Positions 17,181 through 28,859 of a DNA stretch of 64,000 nt are shown here, in pieces. The DNA lies in NCBI GenBank assembly GCA_029204045.2, contig JAQNDB010000323.1:1-64000 (forward strand). Direction: 5' to 3'. Source of the stretch: Tillandsia leiboldiana. Its lineage: Eukaryota; Streptophyta; Magnoliopsida; Poales; Bromeliaceae. Made by a program: the position numbers and the translations under genes. The notes under the pieces were generated by a model. The model was given only the letters and a program-made list of their open reading frames with translations, had not been told where the DNA came from and searched no databases. Positions within the stretch are counted from its first letter, which is position 1. Each line of letters opens with the position of its first letter.

Positions 17181-20100
17181 TGTCACGCCCCGGGTGTAAA
17201 CCAGAACCCGGGCCCGTCCACAGATCCGCCGTGCACACGGAATTTTCCGTGTACACGAAGCGCTGATAACCTGCTCAGATATAAAACAAGTAATAAAGGA
17301 GCATAAAACAGAGCTAAACTAAAACTAATACAACTCAGACAAATGCTGGAAATGAAAGTACAGTAAGCTCTCAAAAAAATATACAAGTGTCTCTCCCAGC
17401 TCACGAAATAAATACAACCAGCTGGCCGCAGCCAGACCCAAAAATAAAAGGAAAATACAACCGTCTGAGTGTACTGGGGGTACATCAAAACTACAAAACT
17501 CCAACTCGGGGCAGCAGCTATCTAATCAGCGATCCTCTTACCTCGATCCAGGGAAGAGGGTCCCGCGACTCCCGCAGAAGACTCTACAAAACAAAGGGGA
17601 AAAGAAAAGAGAAAACAGTGGGGGTGAGAACTACTATAAAAACAGTTGCCTCCCCTAGTGGGTAGGCCTCAAACTCAGAAATACCCACTAGGACTACTAG
17701 AGGCGAAAATGAAATAAAGGTAGTATGCTAAAGGTAAATCTACTGATGATAAAGCTACCCCTAGTATGCCTCTAAAATGCCTAGCTGTCAAAATCGCTAG
17801 AAGTATGCATCAGTATGTCAAAACCTGGCCAACCAAACCCAATCAATACACCAGTCAACACTGGTACTGCCTGCTGTACTGTCAACTCGAGAACCCAGTA
17901 TCTGATCGGCACACGGCACGATCCTCAAAGTACCCAATCGACCGGCACACGGCTCGGCCCTAAGCCTACTCCGGAGTGGCACTCGATGGGAGCGACCCAC
18001 ACGAGTAAAAATATGTAACCATAAGTATCTGATGTAGCAGGACTGGATCAAGACTCTAAACGAGTGGGTAAGACCATCCACTAAAGAAGCCCGATCCCTC
18101 ACCTCCAATCTGATGCAATAATAATAATACTAGTAAGCCGGTCAACCGCCCACAGTCCGCGGTTGCCGCAACACCCAACCATCCATCCCCGACTGTCCCA
18201 ACTCTGAACATCTGAACTACACAATCCTCTACAACTAGACTACAGGAGAATGAATAGAAAGCATGGTTTCTCCTAAGTCAATTCCAGCATGTATGTGTAG
18301 CAGAAAAAGGTGGCCTAGCTAGATGACCATTGAAGCATGCAAAGTCCTTTACTTGATAAACCCCTTTCAATTATTCTAACATATGCAACATTAAATGTTT
18401 GGGAAATCCCGATGTACATGTGGTAAGATATATGATACTTTGTACATTTTAGATGCACAATTTACTAGCAAGTACCCCTTATACAACATTCATTTTAACC
18501 ACAAGCCCAAACCTTCCCTCAACATACAACATGATATGGCTATAGCATTCTTTCCAACTAATTAAATTGCATATCTAAACATGGAAACACCACTTACTAA
18601 CTTGTAGCCTGCTAACAATGCAAGTATTAGCAAAGGAACCTTAATCTCATGCAAGCATGCTAGATACATTCATATTTAATAACACATAATCGTGGCATTC
18701 CAATAGGCCTAGTGACATTCACAAGTAGGAGGTTCTCAACATCACCCACCTCGAGCGCTATTCCAAAATTCCCAAAGGCGAAGTCCAAGATCAGTCCAAC
18801 ACACCACCAATCTGTACAAAATACCCCAAAGGAAAAATACATAAGCTAAACATCCACGCTTTCCAGAATCTGTCCCCCAAATCAGCAGTCCACAATTCAC
18901 TAATTTTTACCTGCGAATAACGCCCAGAAAAATCCAAGAAAAATACTATCGCGATCCTTGCGACGAGCCCGTCGAAACGAGTACCTGCACGCCCAATTTG
19001 GAGTTTCCTACGCTGAGATAAAAATCCGACAAGGGGTACACCCCGAATCCAAACTGCGCTAAATTCCTGTAACAAGGAACCACAGAGAAAGGAGACTCTC
19101 ACCCTCGAGTAAAATTCAGAAAATTCTGAGAAAAATCTAGGAGACTCCTTGCGAAGCGTAGATGAAAATTGCCTTTTGAATCGCCTCGTTCCGACGCCTG
19201 AGCGAAAAGATATGGCAAGAACACCGCGGTGCTGTCCCAAAAGTCCGCGAAGAAAAAGGGTCAAATGGTTGCTCGGAAAACTCCAAGATCAGCACGGAAA
19301 TCGAGGAACCATAAAACACAAGAGTTGAAGCCCTACCTGTCGTGAGTCCAACGGCGCAAGAATCGGCGAATTCCGAGGTCGGGGTGGGTCGGAGGAGTCC
19401 AAACACTGAGAAGGGGCGAAGAGGATCACCGGAGAACAAGCGTCGCGCCGCGCCGTAAAACGGTGAACCTCGGGATGCGTGCCTCCAAAAATCTTCAAAC
19501 TTCTCCAAAGGGTAGTGCACTGAGGGAGGAAAAACTCTTGTGAAGGGAGCTCAGCGGAAAGGAGGCCCAAAAAGCCAAAAGAACAAACAAGGAGGGCTAT
19601 TTATAGGCCCAGCCCAAAACACAAAAATCCGGATTTCCGGGCGCATGTTTCGGGCGCACTGCGCCCGGAAACCGGTTGCATGCATCCTGTCCGACGCGCC
19701 CGAAATCCTCTGGTGCTGCCACGTCGCCCCACAACAGGGGACAGCCGTGCAGTGCGACCGCCGCGCGCCACGCGTCCCCCCGCGGTCAGCGGGGGTAGGT
19801 ACGGCCCGCCTATCGCGTGCCGACACGCGTCGCACTCGAGTGCGGCCGACAGCCCACCTGGCGCTACAGTGCGCGCGCGCCGTCCCGAGGCGCCCATCTG
19901 CGCACTCCGGGGACCGAGACCATGTGAGCCAGCGAATCCCACGCTGCCACGTGTCATACGCCCGGCCCACCGCAACCCCGCAGGTTCGCTGAGCCGTGCC
20001 GCGTGCGCCGACCTATCCGGGCACGCCACGCGTCCCGCGCCCGCGGTCCATGCACCGCCGCGCCTCCCCGTGGACCGAGCTGCGTGAGCCGGCCAATGAT

Positions 20101-20438
20101 AGGCCGCCACGTGGCTCAGGCCGGTCCACGGACCTCCCCCATGCACCAACAATTCCCGAAAACTTCCGGAAGCCCGCATTTGGTCATCCGGACTCCAAAG
20201 TTAACAAGCAAATAGCCGTTTCAAGCGTTTTTTCCGCGCTGAATCCAAATCTAACCTCAGATTGGCCCAAAACCTTTTCTAAAATTCGGCAATTACAGCC
20301 GAAGGCCAATTCCGCTATCAAAGTCTCACAAGGTCCATCTGTGGCACCCCTTCGATGCACCATGGGCCAGACACCAACACTAGGTGTTCTACACAATGGA
20401 TTCACCGGAAAGTTGCATGGGAAAACCAGTACACTACA
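17181..20438 (-). repeat. Gypsy-A 3' LTR
   Basis: On the minus strand TGTAGTGTACTGG...GGGGCGTGACA. TATA box CTATAAATAG at 19606-19597. 19620-20130 is GC-rich with many CACGTGG and CGCG words. 17600-18700 is AT-richer without a gene. Homologous to the solo LTR at 13362-16784. Confidence 0.92.
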
Positions 20439-20452
20439 TCCTCCCCTACAAG
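20439..20452 (-). promoter_or_regulatory. Polypurine tract of gypsy-A
   Basis: CTTGTAGGGGAGGA on the minus strand, directly next to the 3' LTR start. Confidence 0.85.
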
Positions 20453-20485
20453 AAAAAGTTTCGTCCTCGAAACAAAAGTCATACC

Positions 20486-21877
20486 TCAGGTAGCGGCCTC
20501 AAACAAGTGGGGGTGAGCATCCATCATCGCTGACTCCAACTCCCAGGTAGCCTCGCGCTCGTCATGACTGCTCCAGAGGATCTTCACATAAGGGATGGCT
20601 CGACTGCGCAACTCCCTAACCTCGCGGTCCAAGATCCTCAACGGCCGCTCAACATAGCTCAGGTCCTCAGCAACCTCCAATGGGGTGAAATCGATGACAT
20701 GGGACGGGTCATGAACATACCTCCTCAGCGTCGATACATGAAACACATTGTGAACACCTGAAAGCCTGGGAGGAAGCGCAAGCCTGTAGGCAACTGGCCC
20801 TAAGCGCTCCAACACCTCAAAAGGTCCAATATAACGAGGGCTTAGTTTCCCACGAATACCAAATCTCCGAATCCCCTTTGAAGGCGAGACTTTCAGAAAA
20901 ACATGGTCACCCACCTGAAACTCTAAGTCTCGCCGTCGAGTATCAGCATAACTCCTCTGTCGACTTTGGGCGGTCTCTAGGTGTCGTCGTATCAATCTGA
21001 CCTTTTCCTCTGCCTCTAACAGTAGATCAGGACCCAAAGTCTTCTTCTCACCCACGTCACTCCAATAAAGGGGTGACCGACACTTGCGTCCATACAACGC
21101 TTCAAACGGAGCCATCTGAATGCTCGCTTGATAGCTGTTGTTGTACGCAAACTCAACTAATCCCAAGTGTCGGTACCATCCTCCTCCAAAGTCCAGAATG
21201 CATGCTCTCAACATATCCTCGAGGGTCTGAATAGTGCACTCTGACTGTCCATCGGTCTGTGGGTGGAATGCTGTACTAAATCGGAGCTGCGTCCCCAAGG
21301 CTGTCTGTAAACTCCTCCAGAAATGCGAGACAAACCTCGGGTCTCTATCTGATACGATGGAAACGGGTACCCCGTGCAATCTAACCACCTCAGCCAAGTA
21401 CACCTGCGCCAGTCGCTCCATCGGCCAAGTCATCTGAACCGGTAAAAAGTGAGCGGATTTGGTAAGCCTGTCCACGACTACCCAGATAGCATCCGCTCCC
21501 GTCTGTGCTCTCGGCAACCCAGTGACAAAATCCATCGTAACATGTTCCCATTTTCATTCAGGGATTGGGAGACTCTGCAACTTGCCAGCAGGTACACGAT
21601 GCTCAGCCTTTACTTGCTGACAAGTTAAACAGTGCGCTACAAATCTCCCAATGTCTCTTTTCATCCCATTCCACCAAAACTGTGCCTTCAGATCCCTATA
21701 CATCTTAGTCCCACCAGGGTGGATGGTATAAGGTGTATAGTGGGCCTCCCTCAAGATCTGCTCTCGAATCTCTGCATCCATAGGCACGCAAGCTCGGTCC
21801 CTGTACCGGAGTACTCCCGCAGCATCAACTGAAAAGTCCCCTATCAAACCAGTCTGCATCTGCTCTCGAATCCTCAC
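20486..21877 (-). pseudogene. Gypsy-A integrase and chromodomain, one nonsense codon
   Basis: One reading frame split by TGA at 21556-21554, at a position that is Trp in the family. The N-terminal part holds the HHCC zinc finger (HPGGTKMY and CLTCQQVK). The core has the first Asp in MDFVTGLP, the second in SDRDPRFVSHFW and the Glu region in HPQTDGQSECTIQ, where the usual Arg is Cys. The C-terminal part carries the GPF/Y-like YIGPFEVLERLGPVAYRLALP block, then DPSHVIDFTPLEV and a chromodomain-like ending (IPYVKILWSSHDEREATWEL). Chromodomains are thought to guide insertion to heterochromatin. Ends about 47 bp before the polypurine tract. Confidence 0.88.
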
Positions 21878-22587
21878 CAGGTGGGGGTCCTCACTCTGTC
21901 TCTCTCCCGAATCCTGTCCAACAGAGTGGGCTGCACAACTAGAGACATAAGCCTAGCAGAGACCCCAGGGGACACAACCTCGAGCTCTAACCGCCTCATC
22001 TGCTCAAGTAATGGCGCCTGATCGGTGATCATCAAAGATAAACTCTGTACTGCTCTCCTGCTTAGGGCATCAGCAACCACGTTGGCCTTGCCAGGGTGGT
22101 ATAAAATGTCTACATCATAATCTTTCAACAATTCCAACCATCTACGCTGCCTCAAGTTGAGCTCCTTCTGTGTGAACAGGTATTTCAAGCTCTTGTGGTC
22201 GGTGTAGATCTCGCAGTGTTCCCCATACAGGTAGTGGCGCCACAACTTTAGTGCAAAAATCACTGCAACTAGCTCCAAATCATGGGTAGGGTAATTCTTT
22301 TCATAATCCTTCAGTTGCCAAGAGGCGTAAGCGATTACCCTACCATCCTGCATCAGCACGCAACCAAGTCCACTGTGCGATGCATCACTATAAATCACGT
22401 ATCCTTTCCCCATAACAGGGAGGGAAAGGATAGGAGCCGACATCAACCTGATCTTTAATTCCTCAAAGCTCCTCTGGCAGTCCTCACTCCAAATAAACTT
22501 AATCCCTTTTCGCGTCAAACGAGTGAGGGGTGTGGAAAGTTTCGCAAAACCTTCCACAAACCGACGGTAATATCCGGCTAAGCCCAT
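21874..22587 (-). pseudogene. Gypsy-A RNase H region
   Basis: About 237 residues in frame. It begins in the reverse transcriptase connection (GLAGYYRRFVEGFAKL, TPLTRLTRKG) and continues through RNase H with the catalytic Asp in YSDASHSGLGCVL, HDLELVAV, YTDHKSLKYLF and GKANVVADALSRR. The frame is lost near 21900 by a two-base change before integrase. It would degrade the RNA strand during reverse transcription. Confidence 0.85.
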
Positions 22588-22599
22588 GAAACTGCGGAC

Positions 22600-23640
22600 C
22601 TCTGATAACCGTCGTCGGTCGGGGCCAATCCCGGACTGCCTCGATCTTCGCCGGGTCTACTGCCACTCCAGCGGCTGAAATCACGTGGCCCAAAAAGGCA
22701 ACCTCCCGAAGCCAGAAATCACACTTAGATAACTTGGCATACAACTTTCTCTCTCTCAGAAGTTGTAGCACAATCCTCAGATGCTCCTCGTGCTCCACAT
22801 CGCTTCGGGAATAAACTAGGATGTCATCAATAAAAACAACGACGAACCGATCCAGGTATGGTCGAAAAAATCCTGTTCATCAAATCCATAAAAGCTGCAG
22901 GGGCATTTGTCAGTCCAAAAGGCATGACGGTGAACTCATAATGCCCGTACCGCGACCCTGAATGCCGTCTTTGGGATGTCCTCGGCCTTCACCTTCAATT
23001 GGTGGTAACCAGACTGTAAATCAATCTTGGAGAAGACACAAGACCCTTGCAGCTGGTCGAATAAGTCATCAATGCACGGCAAAGGGTACTTGTTCTTGAT
23101 GGTCACTTTATTCAGCTCCCGGTAATCCACACACAGTCGAAGTGAACCATCCTTCTTCTTCACAAATAGCACCGGCGCTCCCCAAGGTGATACACTGGGC
23201 CTCACAAAACCCTTGTCCATTAAATCCTGGAGTTGCGCCTTTAACTCCCGCAGCTCGGCCGGTGCCATTCGGTAAGGAGCCTTAGAGATTGGCGCAGTTC
23301 CTGGAACTACGTCAATCAAAAACTCAACCTCCCTATCCGGCGGCATATGAACTAGCTCCGGAGGAAAAACATCCGGGTACTCATGGACAATAGGGATATC
23401 CGTGAGTCCCGGTGCCGCCGTAGGCTCCTTAACCACCGATGCCAAAAAGGCCACGCATCCACTGCGCATCATCTGCCTCGCACGAGAGGTCGAAACCACA
23501 GAGGCAAAGAAAGCACTCTGGCACCCCCTGGTAAACGAACACCTCCTGGCCTGGCTCGCTAAAGGTAACAGTCCTCGCGGCGCAATCAATCGTCGCGAAA
23601 TAGCGAGCCAGCCAATCCATCCCCAGTACAATGTCGTATC
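22600..23640 (-). pseudogene. Gypsy-A reverse transcriptase, frameshifted
   Basis: 23631-22936 contains YPDVFPPEL, ELKAQLQDLMDKGFVRPS, SPWGAPVLFVKKKDGS, LCVDYRELN and IDLQSGYHQLKVK. The frame is lost near 22960. The catalytic block FIDDILVYSRSD is at about 22865-22810 in another frame, followed by LRERKLYAKLSKCDFWL and FLGHVISAAGVAVDPAKIE to about 22620. At least two frameshifts. Confidence 0.85.
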
Positions 23641-23888
23641 TGCAGCTCACTAAGGACCATAAGGTCCGCTGGCAAGATCCAGGACTCAATCTGAACAGGG
23701 CAAGACCAACAACACTCCTCTACATGCAATGTATGATCAGGAATCTGTACCTCTACTGCATGTGGCAACCGACCTAACACTATTCCATGAGATGATGCAA
23801 ATACTCTACTGATAAAAGAATGTGATGCACCGGTATCAAATAAAGTGCGAGCTCTAGTACCAAGAAGTAAAGTGATACCTGCCACCAC
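23586..23888 (-). pseudogene. Gypsy-A aspartic protease
   Basis: Contains the active-site motif LFDTGASHSFIS at about residues 15-26, the single catalytic Asp of a retropepsin that works as a dimer. It continues to the CSFDLS...YDIVLGMDWL region, which lies in another frame at about 23690-23600, so the domain is split by a frameshift. Confidence 0.82.
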
Positions 23889-23899
23889 GTGGTCGGCTG

Positions 23900-25340
23900 C
23901 CGTGGAGGTCCCCTACCTGGGCGGCGTAGACTCGCCCGCTCTGAGCTGGTGGTCGGTAATACTGCAGGGTGGGAGGAAAGGAGCCCTGCTCGCTGGAGCA
24001 TAAGGCCGCTGCTGGGGCACTGAATGGGGCTGATGCCGAGGAAGAGCTGTCGACGCTGCAAAAGGGCAAGTGGCTCGCATGTGACCAGACTGTCCACAGA
24101 TATAACATCGTCCCCACCGCTGATCACAAGTGCTAGGAAAGTGCGGCCCACCACAGAAGACACATCTCTCAGACGACTGGGACTGTCGGGACTTGCTGCT
24201 GTGGTCCTCCGAGACTGCTGCTGCTGCTGCCGCTGTGGCTGTCGCTGTGACCCCTGCTGTCGTGACTGCGACCTCTGCTGCTGCGAATGCTGCTGCTGTC
24301 GCTGGGGCCTGCTGCTGCTGCTGGCTGCTGTGTGGGGGTCTCTGGGATCCACCAAGACCCTCGCCGCTCCGAACGCCCACGGCCCGTAAACTGCGGCGGT
24401 GGTGGTCGGGGCGGCCTCCATGAACTGGCCTGTCCCCCCTCGTCTGGCATTGGCCGCTTCCTCTCAGAACTCTGAGCGGCCAAGCCCCCACGTCTAGCGA
24501 CGACGTGATCTCCCCTCTCGACCCACTGTGCATGATCCACTGCCTCTGATAAAGTCTGAAGCCTCTGGGCGTGTACCAAGGTATAGATCTCGGGGCGCAA
24601 ACCTGTCTCAAACAGCTCCACCTGGTGCAGCCCATCCCTGGCAACATAGGGTACGCAGTTGAGCAACTGCGTAAACTCCTGATAATAATCCCATACCGTC
24701 CTGTCCCCCTGCTGGAGATTCTTCAAATCATCCTCAAGCTTTTTCTTCACGCTCGTGGAGAAATAAGTGTCAAGGATCAACGTCTAAACTCCGACCAGGG
24801 TAGCTGTCGGTGATCTGAAACTCTAAGGGCTCGACCCGACGCCACCAAGCATCTGCATCCCCCTCTAGGCAATGTACAGCCATATGCACTCTGAACCTGT
24901 GGTCAATGAAGAAGTCTCTGAACAACTTCTCCATTGCTGCCAGCCATGATCCTATCTCCGATGGGTGAGTGCTCCTCCCAGAGAACCTAGGGTGGTCCTC
25001 GCTTACAGAACTTGGCGAGTTTGTCAGAAAACTCCTCCTCCTCCGCCGGGGTTCAACGGCCTGAACACTCCCTGATCCCCACTGCTCGACGACGGTGCCG
25101 TAGGGACTAATGGAATAGCCGGCGGATACAGACTGGTGGTACAGGGGCCTCTACAGTAGTAGGGGGAGGGGCCCCAACCTGCGTAAGCAACTGCTCGAAC
25201 CTCTGCTCCTGTCGGCGGTGGCTCTCCGCCAACTGGGCCACCATGGCCCTCAGCTCACTGATCTCGGAAGGCCCGGACTGCTCCGGCTCCTCCGGGGGTG
25301 TAGGAGTACCCCGAGTAGGAATCTGCCGCCTAGGAGGCAT
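23900..25340 (-). pseudogene. Gypsy-A Gag, several frameshifts
   Basis: Starts with MPPRR at 25340, the usual chromovirus Gag start. A short coiled-coil-like ELRAMVAQLAESHRRQEQRFEQLL follows. The capsid (Retrotrans_gag) part is spread over frames from about 25000 to 24600, including DYYQEFTQLL and FETGLRPEIYTLVHAQR. Then comes a Gln/Arg-rich low-complexity region (24330-24180, CAG/CTG-rich DNA) and a CCHC zinc knuckle (CYICGQSGHMRATC) at about 24100-24060. It would form the particle and bind RNA. Frame changes occur near 25107, 24800 and 24170. Confidence 0.82.
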
Positions 25341-25430
25341 CCTGTCACGCAAGAAACCACGGGTCAGTAAACAAAACCACTCTCGACCCAATCAAGCGAA
25401 AGTCATGGACATTCCCCTATTTCTGTAACC

Positions 25431-25454
25431 TTATGTTGTCTGCAGCCAACATAA
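25431..25454 (-). promoter_or_regulatory. Leader hairpin with CTGCAG loop (dimerisation-loop candidate)
   Basis: Minus strand: stem arm TTATGTTG, loop GCTGCAGA, stem arm CAACATAA. The 8-bp stem is perfect and the loop holds the self-complementary hexamer CTGCAG between two purines. All 24 nt are identical at 54838-54861 (gypsy-B) and 44141-44164 (H). Confidence 0.7.
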
Positions 25455-25610
25455 TAGTCCCCCAGAAATAGGCTATGTCAATCCCTCTCCACTCACAGGA
25501 AGAGTTAACAACCAATTACCGACTTTCGCACAATATCACGTCACTCACGCTCTGCCTTCCTAGGGTCTGCCAAAAGCCTAGGGTTTCCTAAGTCCCAACT
25601 GACCTATCCC

Positions 25611-25625
25611 TAAGCTCTGATACCA
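25611..25625 (-). promoter_or_regulatory. Primer binding site of gypsy-A (iMet tRNA)
   Basis: TGGTATCAGAGCTTA on the minus strand, 7 bases after the 5' LTR end. Confidence 0.9.
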
Positions 25626-25632
25626 ACTAATC

Positions 25633-28600
25633 TGTCACGCCCCGGGTGTAAACCAAACCCGGGCCCGTCCACAGATCCGCCGTGCACACGGAATTTTCCG
25701 TGTACACGAAGCGCTGATAACCTGCTCAGATATAAAACAATAAAAGGAGCATAAAACAGCTAAACTAAAACTAATACAACTCAGACAAATGCTGGAAATG
25801 AAAGTACAGTAAGCTCTCAAAAATATACAAGTGTCTCTCCCAGCTCACGAAATATATACAACCAGCTGGCCGCAGCCAGACCCAAAATAAAAGGAAAATA
25901 CAACCGTCTGAGTGTACTGGGGGTACATCAAAACTACAAAACTCCAACTCGGGGCAGCAGCTATCTAATCAGCGATCCTCTTACCTCGATCCAGGGAAGA
26001 GGGTCCCGCGACTCCCGCAGAAGACTCTACAAAACAAAGGGGAAAAGAAAAGAGAAAACAGTGGGGTGAGAACTACTATAAAAACAGTAGCCTCCCCTAG
26101 TGGGTAGACCTCAAACTCAGAAATACCCACTAGGACTACTAGAGGCGAAAATGAAATAAAGGTAGTATGCTAAAGGTAAATCTACTGATGATAAAGCTAC
26201 CCCTAGTATGCCTCTAAAATGCCTAGCTGTCAAAATCGCTAGAAGTATGCATCAGTATGTCAAAACCTGGCCAACCAAACCCAATCAATACACCAGTCAA
26301 CACTGGTACTGCCTGCTGTACTGTCAACTCGAGAACCCAGTATCTGATCGGCACACGGCACGATCCTCAAGTACCCAATCGACCGCACACGGCTCGGCCC
26401 TAAGCCTACTCCGGAGTGGCACTCGAGGGGAGCGACCCACACGAGTAAAAATATGTAACCATAAGTATCTGATGTAGCAGGACTGGATCAAGACTCTAAA
26501 CGAGTGGGTAAGACCATCCACTAAAGAAGCCCGATCCCTCACCTCCAATCTGATGCAATAATAATAATACTAGTAAGCCGGTCAACCGCCCACAGTCCGC
26601 GGTTGCCGCAACACCCAACCATCCATCCCCGACTGTCCCAACTCTGAACATCTGAACTACACAATCCTCTACAACTAGACTACAGGAGAATGAATAGAAA
26701 GCATGGTTTCTCCTAAGTCAATTCCAGCATGTATGTGTAGCAGAAAAAGGTGGCCTAGCTAGATGACCATTGAAGCATGCAAAGTCCTTTACTTGATAAA
26801 CCCTTTCAATTATTCTAACATATGCAACATTAAATGTTTGGAAATCCCGATGTACATGTGGTAAGATATTGATACTTAGTACATTTTAGATGCACAATTT
26901 ACTAGCAAGTACCCCTTTACAACATTCATTTTAACCACAAGCCCAAACCTTCCCTCAACAACAACATGATATGGCTATAGCATTCTTTCCAACTAATTAA
27001 ATTGCATATCTAAACATGGAAACACCACTTACTAACTTGTAGCCTGCTAACAATGCAAGTATTAGCAAAGGAACCTTAATCTCATGCAAGCATGCTAGAT
27101 ACATTCATATTTAATAACACATAATCGTGGCATTCCAATAGGCCTAGTGACATTCACAAGTAGGAGGTTCTCAACATCACCCACCTCGAGCGCTATTCCA
27201 AAATTCCCAAAGGCGAAGTCCAAGATCAGTCCAACACACCACCAATCTGTACAAAATACCCCAAAGGAAAAATACATAAGCTAAACATCCACGCTTTCCA
27301 GAATCTGTCCCCCAAATCAGCAGTCCACAATTCACTAATTTTACCTGCGAATAACGCCCAGAAAAATCCAAGAAAAATACTATCGCGATCCTTGCGACGA
27401 GCCCGTCGAAACGAGTACCTGCACGCCCAATTTGGAGTTTCCTACGCTGAGATAAAAATCCGACAAGGGGTACACCCCGAATCCAAACTGCGCTAAATTC
27501 CTGTAACAAGGAACCACAGAGAAAGGAGTCTCACCCTCGAGTAAAATTCAGAAAATTCTGAGAAAAATCCAGGAGACTCCTTGCGAAGCGTAGATGAAAA
27601 TTGCCTTTTGAATCGCCTCGTTCCGACGCCTGAGCGAAAAGATATGGCAAGAACACCGCGGTGCTGTCCCAAAAGTCCGCGAAGAAAAAGGGTCAAATGG
27701 TTGCTCGGAAAACTCCAAGATCAGCACGGAAATCGAGGAACCATAAAAACACAGGAGTTGAAGCCCTACCTGTCGTGAGTCCAACGGCGCAAGAATCGGC
27801 GAATTCCGAGGTCGGGGTGGGTCGGAGGAGTCCAAACACTGAGAAGGGGCGAAGAGGATCGCCGGAGAACAAGCGTCGCGCCGCGCCGTAAAACGGTGAA
27901 CCTCGGGATGCGTGCCTCCAAAAATCTTCAAACTTCTCCAAAGGGTAGTGCACTGAGGGGAAAAACTCTTGTGAAGGAGCTCAGCGGAAAGGAGGCCCAA
28001 AAAGCCAAAAGAAAAAAAGGAGGGCTATTTATAGGCCCAGCCCAAACACAAAATCCGGATTTCCGGGCGCATGTTTCGGGCGCACTGCGCCCGGAAACCG
28101 GTTGCATGCATCCTGTCCGACGCGCCCGAAATCCTCTGGTGCTGCCACGTCGCCCACAACAGGGGACAGCCGTGCAGTGCGACCGCCGCGCGCCACGCGT
28201 CCCCCCGCGGTCAGCGGGGTAGGTACGGCCCGCCTATCGCGTGCCGACACGCGTCGCACTCGAGTGCGGCCGACAGCCCACCTGGCGCTACAGTGCGCGC
28301 CGCCGTCCCGAGGCGCCCCTCTGCGCACTCCGGGACCGAGACCACGTGAGCCAGTGAATCCCACGCTGCCACGTGTCATACGCCCGGCCCACCGCAACCC
28401 CGCAGTTCCGCTGAGCCGTGCCGCGTGCGCCGACCTATCCGGGCACGCCACGCGTCCCGCGCCCGCGGTCCATGCACCGCCGCGCCTCCCCGTGGACCGA
28501 GCTGCGTGAGCCGCCAATGATAGGCCGCCACGTGGCTCAGGCCGTCCACGGACCTCCCCCATGCACCAACAATTCCCGAAAACTTCCGGAAGCCCGCATT

Positions 28601-28858
28601 TGGTCATCCGACTTCAAAGTTAACAAGCAAATAGCCGTTTTCAAGCGTTTTTTCCGCGCTGAATCCAAATCTAACCTCAGATTGGCCCAAAACCTTTTCT
28701 AAAATTCGGCAATTATAGCCGAAGGCCAATTCCGCTATCAAAGTCTCACAGGTCCATCTGTGGCACCCCTTCGATGCACCATGGGCCAGACACCAACACT
28801 AGGTGTTCTACACAATGGATTCACCGGAAAAGTTGCATGGGAAAACCAGTACACTACA
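25633..28858 (-). repeat. Gypsy-A 5' LTR
   Basis: Same sequence as 17181-20438 but 32 bp shorter, mostly through single-base losses in short runs; a few substitutions too. TATA box CTATAAATAG at 28034-28025. Confidence 0.92.
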
Positions 28859-28859
28859 A

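Larger units (their letters stand above)
25341..25632 (-). other. Gypsy-A 5' leader (untranslated)
   Basis: Between the 5' LTR and gag. On the minus strand it holds, in order, the primer site, a conserved GGACTTAGGAAACCCTAGGC block, the hairpin at 25454-25431 and a conserved GACTTTCGCT-GATTGGGTCG block at 25404-25384. The same order is found in gypsy-B (54749-55035) and in H (43962-44215). Confidence 0.8.
17181..28858 (-). mobile_element. Gypsy-A: full-length chromovirus (Tekay type), degenerate coding region
   Basis: Minus-strand element of 11.7 kb. LTRs are 17181-20438 (3258 bp) and 25633-28858 (3226 bp), with TGT...ACA ends. Target site GACTA at 17176-17180 recurs at 28860-28864 with one extra A before it. 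Order on the minus strand: LTR, iMet primer site, leader, gag, protease, reverse transcriptase, RNase H, integrase, chromodomain, polypurine tract, LTR. Several frameshifts and one nonsense codon disable it. The two LTRs differ largely by one-base deletions in the right copy. Inserted into gypsy-D. Confidence 0.92.
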
